8,794 nt of DNA from Acidobacteriaceae bacterium (GTDB lineage Bacteria > Acidobacteriota > Terriglobia > Terriglobales > Acidobacteriaceae): assembly GCA_025929125.1 (NCBI GenBank), contig JAICMT010000044.1:1-8794 (forward strand), in the 5' to 3' direction. The notes beneath the pieces were generated by a model. It made no database searches. It was given only the letters and a program-made list of their open reading frames with translations, and was not told the DNA's origin. Positions within the stretch are counted from its first letter, which is position 1; every line of letters begins with the position of its first letter. Both the position numbers and the translations under genes were made by a program. Positions 5,474-8,794 of the stretch are shown here, in pieces.

Positions 5474-5896
5474 TTACGCGTTCTGCATTGGCTTACTGTG
5501 GAGGATCATCCAGTTGATGCCAAACCGGTCGCGGACCTGGCCAAAGCGGTGCGCGAAGAAGGTCTCGGTCATAGCCATGAAAACCTCGCCTCCATCCGCG
5601 AGTGCCTTGTAGATGCGTTCAGCCTCTTCGTTGGAATCCACCGAGAGCGTCAGGTAGGCAGAGCGCATCGGTTCGGCCTTGGGAACGTCGGCTGCCATGA
5701 TAGTGGTGTCGGCGATGGCGAGGGTGCCGTGCAATACCTTGTTTTCGAATCCAGGCGGTGCGTGCTTGGCTGCGTCCGGGCCGGGCATCTGGTTGAAGCG
5801 CATGATAAAGAGGGTCTTGGCACCCAGATGCTGCTCATAATAGCGGAAGGCTTCTTCCGCCTTTCCGGCAAAGTTGAGATACGAATTCAGTTTCAT
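5474..5896 (-). CDS. VOC superfamily protein, PhnB/YjdN type
   Basis: This 140-residue cytoplasmic protein belongs to the glyoxalase/bleomycin-resistance fold and resembles E. coli PhnB (YjdN). The shared marks are the start LNSYLNFAGKAEEAFRYYE, the central MPGPDA segment, TIMAADVP, and the highly typical end ETFFAHRFGQVRDRFGINWM (residues 111-130). PhnB-like proteins are often labelled as 3-demethylubiquinone methyltransferase, but that label is doubtful and no enzyme activity is established for this group. AGGAG is nine bases before the ATG at 5896. It is divergent from the doxX-like and AHSA1-like genes with 249 bp between them. These three families often sit together, which suggests a shared but unknown role. 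Confidence 0.9.
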   Translation of the reverse strand: MKLNSYLNFAGKAEEAFRYYEQHLGAKTLFIMRFNQMPGPDAAKHAPPGFENKVLHGTLAIADTTIMAADVPKAEPMRSAYLTLSVDSNEEAERIYKALADGGEVFMAMTETFFAHRFGQVRDRFGINWMILHSKPMQNA

Positions 5897-5940
5897 CGAG
5901 ATAGTCTCCTGTGGCTTTCTCTGCAGCGATAGGCTTGACC

Positions 5941-5960
5941 CTTCCAGTCCGGCATGGAAG
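5941..5960. repeat. Inverted repeat in the VOC/doxX divergent spacer
   Basis: CTTCCA (5941-5946) and TGGAAG (5955-5960) are perfect 6-bp arms eight bases apart. They lie next to TTGACC (5935-5940) on the plus strand and overlap the minus-strand hexamer TATGCT (5959-5964), a candidate -10 box for the VOC gene. An operator acting on both genes is possible but unproven. Confidence 0.3.
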
Positions 5961-6027
5961 CATACCGAGGGTTCAGTTCTTCAGAAACGACTGGGGGAAG
6001 GCCGGGAACTACTCCAGCCATAGATGT

Positions 6028-6062
6028 GCGTCCCCGGAAGGGCGACGCAATAAAAAAGCGTC
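6028..6062 (+). promoter_or_regulatory. Mutually exclusive hairpins in the doxX-like leader
   Basis: GACGC at 6044-6048 can pair with GCGTC on either side. The left partner (6028-6032) builds a stem that continues as CCC-GGAA-GGG with one bulged C at 6043. The right partner (6058-6062) gives a 5-bp stem with the loop AATAAAAAA. Only one can form at a time, 84 bases before the doxX-like start. This resembles an attenuator or thermosensor layout, but it may be chance. Confidence 0.3.
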
Positions 6063-6131
6063 CGGTCCGGCAGCGAGCTCATCGAGTCCTGCAGGCGGCC
6101 TTCTGCGCCGTCCTGAATCTTCATCTTCTTC

Positions 6132-6137
6132 GAGGAG
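6132..6137 (+). promoter_or_regulatory. Ribosome binding site fixing the doxX-like start
   Basis: GAGGAG followed by AAAAAC sits eight bases before ATG 6146. It is a strong site and rules out the longer in-frame start at 5954. Confidence 0.75.
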
Positions 6138-6145
6138 AAAAACAT

Positions 6146-6574
6146 ATGTCCGCACCGAACGCTGTACTGGAGTCTGCCCTACCCGCTGGCACGCTTCCCG
6201 GCAAGGGACAGCTGTGGACAGGACGCGTGCTGGAGTGGATCGCCGTGGCCTTCCTGGTCATGGATGGAGTCATGAAGCTGATTCGCCCTGCGTCGGTGAT
6301 TCAATCCAGCGCACCGATGGGGATCACCAGCAACATGCTGCTGGGGATCGGCATCGCGCTGCTGGCCTGCACGATGCTCTACGTGATTCCACGCACCAGC
6401 GTCCTCGGAGCCGCTCTGCTGACGGCGTATCTCGGTGGCGCGGTCGCGGTGATGGTGCGCTTCGGTATGCCGGCGTTTGAGATTAGCTTCCCAATCCTGT
6501 TTGCGGTGGTGCTCTGGATCAGCCTCTGGCTGCGACTGCCCTCGCTACGCGGGTTATTTCCAGTGGTGCGCTGA
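6146..6574 (+). CDS. DoxX-like family inner-membrane protein
   Basis: The 142-residue product is a small membrane protein with four predicted helices at about 27-46, 60-82, 86-105 and 112-129, and a short soluble N-terminus. The first helix pattern, GRVLEWIAVAFLVMDGVMKL followed by P, and the third, LGAALLTAYLGGAVA, are characteristic of the DoxX-like (DoxX_2) group. Members are related to the small subunit of thiosulfate:quinone oxidoreductase, but most lone copies have no known activity and no doxD or sulfur gene is near. It stands 54 bases upstream of the AHSA1-like gene in the same direction with no terminator between, so the two probably share a transcript. Confidence 0.88.
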   Translation: MSAPNAVLESALPAGTLPGKGQLWTGRVLEWIAVAFLVMDGVMKLIRPASVIQSSAPMGITSNMLLGIGIALLACTMLYVIPRTSVLGAALLTAYLGGAVAVMVRFGMPAFEISFPILFAVVLWISLWLRLPSLRGLFPVVR

Positions 6575-6627
6575 GCAGCAGCACCGCGCCAATCGCAAGA
6601 ACGACATGACCCCCGAGGAGATGAGAG

Positions 6628-7131
6628 ATGAGTGAAACAGCGACCAACCTTGCCACGAGCTGCACAACCTCCGCAGAGGGGCGCGATCTCACGCTGGTGC
6701 GCGAATTCGACGCGACGCCGGACAAGCTCTATCGCGCGTGGACGGAGCCCGCTCTGATTACGCAATGGTTCACGCCTGCCCCCTGGACGACGCCGAAGGC
6801 AGAGACGGACGTGCGCCCGGGCGGCGCCAGCGTGATCACGATGCGCGGACCGGATGGAACCGAGTTTCCCAACCGCGGCGTGTACCTGGAGGTCGTCCCC
6901 AACCGGAAGCTGGTCTTCACCGATGCCTACACCGGTGCCTGGGAACCCGCGGAGAAGCCGTTCATGACCGTGACCGTCACCTTTGAAGAGATCCGGCCGG
7001 GACGCACCCGGTATACGGCTCGCGTCTCCCACTGGACCGTGGCCGACCGTGAGCAGCATGAGCGCATGGGCTTCCACCAGGGTTGGCCGATGGCCACCGA
7101 GCAGTTGGCCGTCTTGGTGTCACGTCTCTAG
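6628..7131 (+). CDS. SRPBCC / AHSA1-like domain protein
   Basis: This 167-residue cytoplasmic protein has the helix-grip fold of the AHSA1 (activator of Hsp90 ATPase homologue) branch of the SRPBCC superfamily, which forms a deep hydrophobic ligand pocket. The domain begins near residue 22 with LVREFDATPDKLYRAWTEP, continues with the ITQWFTP segment, and ends with the typical ERMGFHQGWPMATEQL (145-160). The bacterial family has no Hsp90 role in most cases and ligands are unknown. GAGGAG (6615-6620) is seven bases before ATG 6628. An ATG at 6621 is in another frame and too close to the ribosome site. It follows the doxX-like gene and is likely its operon partner. An ArsR-type repressor, often found beside such genes, is absent from the window. 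Confidence 0.9.
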   Translation: MSETATNLATSCTTSAEGRDLTLVREFDATPDKLYRAWTEPALITQWFTPAPWTTPKAETDVRPGGASVITMRGPDGTEFPNRGVYLEVVPNRKLVFTDAYTGAWEPAEKPFMTVTVTFEEIRPGRTRYTARVSHWTVADREQHERMGFHQGWPMATEQLAVLVSRL

Positions 7132-7210
7132 CGCTCGACGGCAAAAAAGCGGCAGCCGCGAAACAGCCCTGATGTATGCTGGGGGCCATCACGAAGAGGC
7201 GGGTGAAGCG

Positions 7211-8176
7211 ATGGATACCACGGCGACAGCTGGGCTGGTGATTCTTGCGATTGGTGCACTGGTGGTGCTGGTGCTGGTCATCAAAACGCTGTACACGGTG
7301 CGCACGGCCAGTGCGGGCGTGGTGGAACGGTTCGGCAAATTCAACCGCATCGTGCAGCCCGGACTGCACATGCTGATCCCGTTTGCGGAGAGCGTCTACT
7401 TCGTCGATCTGCAGGTGAAGCAGGCCAGCTTTTCGGTCGAAACCAAGACCCGCGACAACGTGTTCGTGCAGATTCCGGTCAGCGTGCAATATCAAATTCT
7501 GCCCGACAAGATCTACGACGCGTTTTACAAGCTCAGCTCGCCGCAGAAGCAGATTGAGAGCTTCGTCTACAACTCCATTCTCGGCCACGTGCCGAAGCTG
7601 ACGCTCGATGAAACCTTCGAGCAGCAGTCCGGCATTTCGGTCGCGGTCAAGACCGAGCTCGACTCCATTATGAGCGGCTTCGGCTTCAACATCCTCACCG
7701 CGCTGGTGACGGACATCGTCCCCGATGACAAGGTGAAGGCGGCGATGAACGACATCAACGCGGCGCAGCGCGCCCAGGTGGCGGCCCAGGCGCGCGGCGA
7801 GGCCGACAAGATCCTCAAGGTGAAGCAGGCCGAGGCGGAGGCAGAGTCGAAGGCGCTGCAGGGCAAAGGCATCGCGGCGGAGCGGCAGGCGATCATCGAA
7901 GGCCTGCGCAGCTCCATTGAGAACTTCCGGGAGAGCGTTCCGGGCGCAACCGCCGAAGACGTGATGAGCCTGGTGCTGCTGACCCAGTACTTCGACACGC
8001 TGAAGGACATCGGCACCCGCGCAGGCAACAACACCATCTTCCTGCCCAATAATCCCGGCGCAGCCAACGAGTTCATGACGCAGATCCTGGGCGGCCTGCG
8101 CGGCAGCATGAATGCCGCAAACGGCTCGGCAGGGCTGCCGGTGAAACCGATGATCCCTCCGGTGGCGCACACGTAA
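7211..8176 (+). CDS. SPFH/stomatin family membrane protein, HIR-like
   Basis: The 321-residue product has an N-terminal membrane segment (about 8-26) and then an SPFH domain (about 28-190) that begins ASAGVVERFGKFNRIVQPGLH. An Ala/Glu/Lys-rich coiled coil follows (about 180-235, AQARGEADKILKVKQAEAE). The C-terminal part, including VMSLVLLTQYFDTLKDIG (251-268) and the IFLPNNPGAA stretch, closely resembles plant hypersensitive-induced-reaction proteins, as do the ETKTRDNVFV and DAFYKLSSP segments. SPFH proteins form large ring or cage oligomers that organise membrane patches. ATG 7211 was chosen because it gives the usual short tail before the membrane segment. An in-frame ATG at 7172 would add 13 residues but has no Shine-Dalgarno; the site at 7211 is itself modest (GGTGA or GAGG). 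No NfeD or FtsH partner gene is adjacent. Confidence 0.92.
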   Translation: MDTTATAGLVILAIGALVVLVLVIKTLYTVRTASAGVVERFGKFNRIVQPGLHMLIPFAESVYFVDLQVKQASFSVETKTRDNVFVQIPVSVQYQILPDKIYDAFYKLSSPQKQIESFVYNSILGHVPKLTLDETFEQQSGISVAVKTELDSIMSGFGFNILTALVTDIVPDDKVKAAMNDINAAQRAQVAAQARGEADKILKVKQAEAEAESKALQGKGIAAERQAIIEGLRSSIENFRESVPGATAEDVMSLVLLTQYFDTLKDIGTRAGNNTIFLPNNPGAANEFMTQILGGLRGSMNAANGSAGLPVKPMIPPVAHT

Positions 8177-8200
8177 ATCAAGATGCAAAGGAATCCCAAA

Positions 8201-8206
8201 AGGAAG
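8201..8206 (+). promoter_or_regulatory. Ribosome binding site fixing the TonB-domain start
   Basis: AGGAAG lies three bases before ATG 8210, and its AGGA core is five bases before. The upstream in-frame ATG at 8183 has no such site. Confidence 0.55.
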
Positions 8207-8209
8207 ACT

Positions 8210-8665
8210 ATGCCGAGCATCACTCGACCTATCCTCGCTTCGGTTGCGGTTGTGGCTTTATCCGCAGCGTTCCTTCCGCGTGGCCTTGCGCAGAGCGCCC
8301 CCGATGCCGCTTCGCCTGCGACGAATTCACAAACGGCTGACGGCATCAGTGACGATCAAATCCGCCGGGTCGGCGGCCCTGTCAGCTCGCCGATGCTGAT
8401 CAAGACCGTCGAGCCCAAGTACAGCGAGGAGGCTCGTGCGGATAAGTTCATGGGCACCGTACTCATCAACCTGATCGTCGGCACCAATGGTGTTCCGCAA
8501 AGTGTGCATGTCGTGCGGGGTATCGGTCAGGGCCTCGACGAAAAGGCGCTTGAAGCCGTGAGGCAGTACCGGTTCAAGCCCGCGATGCTGAACGGAAAGC
8601 CAGTGCCGGTCCATGTGAACGTGGAGGTCAACTTCCGCATCGTCGAGAAGCCGGATTCGAAGTAG
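8210..8665 (+). CDS. Exported protein with a TonB C-terminal domain
   Basis: The 151-residue product begins with a signal peptide or uncleaved anchor (about 1-28, core ILASVAVVALSAAFL, possible cleavage after GLAQ). A short Ala/Ser-rich linker of about 30 residues follows, then a TonB C-terminal domain (about 60-145). Domain marks are EPKYSEEARADKFMGTVLI, the GTNGVPQSVHVVRG strand-turn-strand, LDEKALEAVRQYRFKPA and the NGKPVPV end. TonB passes proton-motive energy to outer-membrane receptors, but this protein is short and lacks the long Pro-rich spacer that spans the periplasm. An energy-transfer role is therefore uncertain, and a structural or binding role is an alternative. It starts 33 bases after the SPFH stop and is likely co-transcribed. 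ATG 8210 is preferred to 8183, which would add nine polar, basic residues. Confidence 0.87.
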   Translation: MPSITRPILASVAVVALSAAFLPRGLAQSAPDAASPATNSQTADGISDDQIRRVGGPVSSPMLIKTVEPKYSEEARADKFMGTVLINLIVGTNGVPQSVHVVRGIGQGLDEKALEAVRQYRFKPAMLNGKPVPVHVNVEVNFRIVEKPDSK

Positions 8666-8673
8666 CCTGCGGC

Positions 8674-8689
8674 TATTGCCTTTGCAATA
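8674..8689 (+). terminator. Small hairpin after the TonB-domain gene
   Basis: TATTGC (8674-8679) and GCAATA (8684-8689) make a 6-bp stem with loop CTTT, eight bases after the stop codon. No T-run follows, so termination here would be weak. Confidence 0.3.
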
Positions 8690-8714
8690 CCGGGTACCGG
8701 TTACCTAAGATACC

Positions 8715-8742
8715 TTGGAGGGCGGCAGAATCGCGCTACACT
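8715..8742 (+). promoter_or_regulatory. Candidate sigma-70 promoter for a gene beyond the window
   Basis: TTGGAG (8715-8720) and TACACT (8737-8742) are separated by 16 bases. Each matches four of six consensus bases. The site follows the end of the TonB-domain gene and points to a transcript starting near 8749 that runs off the window. Confidence 0.5.
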
Positions 8743-8754
8743 CATTCGCATCCA

Positions 8755-8775
8755 GCCCGGGAAGTGACACCGGGC
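8755..8775 (+). repeat. Hairpin at the start of the next leader
   Basis: GCCCGG (8755-8760) pairs with CCGGGC (8770-8775) around a nine-base loop, just after the predicted transcription start. The sequence ends at 8794 before any gene appears, so it cannot be matched to a known leader RNA. Confidence 0.35.
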
Positions 8776-8794
8776 AGCCGAAGTGTGCTGTAGC

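Noticed and set aside
6379..7077. Minus-strand open frame (232 codons) across the doxX-like and AHSA1-like genes
   Set aside because: It spans two well-supported plus-strand genes and the spacer between them, and its product matches nothing.
7143..7159. Mini terminator on the minus strand: GCGG-CTG-CCGC followed by six T
   Set aside because: The stem is only four base pairs, and no minus-strand gene upstream would need it. The A-run and hairpin are likely chance in the spacer before the SPFH gene.
6977..8188. Long minus-strand open frame (403 codons) opposite the SPFH gene
   Set aside because: The plus strand encodes an unmistakable SPFH protein. The minus product is His-, Arg- and Leu-rich without a known fold.

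Overview
The window is chromosomal DNA from a GC-rich (roughly 60% by eye) Gram-negative bacterium. It carries ten protein genes or parts of genes and one tRNA gene. Two exported proteins need a periplasm: a di-heme cytochrome c peroxidase relative and a TonB C-terminal-domain protein with a signal peptide. The gene mix (GH51 arabinofuranosidase end, small exported TonB-domain proteins, a DoxX/AHSA1/VOC group, loosely packed genes with long leaders) resembles soil Acidobacteriota of the Terriglobales type. That placement rests on family flavour only; no rRNA or marker gene is present. No transposase, integrase, CRISPR array or phage gene was seen.

Layout. Positions 1-204 hold the 3' end of a probable GH51 alpha-L-arabinofuranosidase gene. 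A complete tRNA-Cys(GCA) with encoded CCA lies at 399-474 on the minus strand, downstream of a minus-strand 1-Cys peroxiredoxin gene (595-1248). A 331-bp divergent spacer rich in inverted repeats separates the peroxiredoxin from a PhzF-family isomerase (1580-2521). Next comes a 735-bp stretch with no convincing gene, then a stand-alone response-regulator receiver (3257-3694) closed by the best intrinsic terminator in the window (3738-3777). A long exported di-heme peroxidase/MauG-like protein (3872-5320) converges on a PhnB-type VOC protein (5474-5896, minus). Divergent from the VOC gene are a DoxX-like membrane protein (6146-6574) and an AHSA1/SRPBCC protein (6628-7131). An SPFH protein closely resembling plant hypersensitive-induced-reaction (HIR) proteins follows (7211-8176), then the TonB-domain protein (8210-8665). 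The window ends on a candidate promoter and leader hairpin of a gene that begins outside.

How the parts may fit. Peroxiredoxin and the di-heme protein both belong to families that handle peroxide, in cytoplasm and periplasm respectively, but they are about 2.6 kb apart on opposite strands and nothing shows co-regulation. VOC, DoxX-like and AHSA1 families often occur together in bacteria, so 5474-7131 looks like one divergent unit. SPFH and TonB-domain genes are 33 bp apart and probably co-transcribed. I found no clear novel multi-gene system. The items most worth a second look are the enlarged, cysteine-bearing di-heme protein, the bacterial HIR-like protein, the alternative hairpins in the doxX leader, the inverted repeat upstream of the peroxiredoxin, and the empty 735-bp region.
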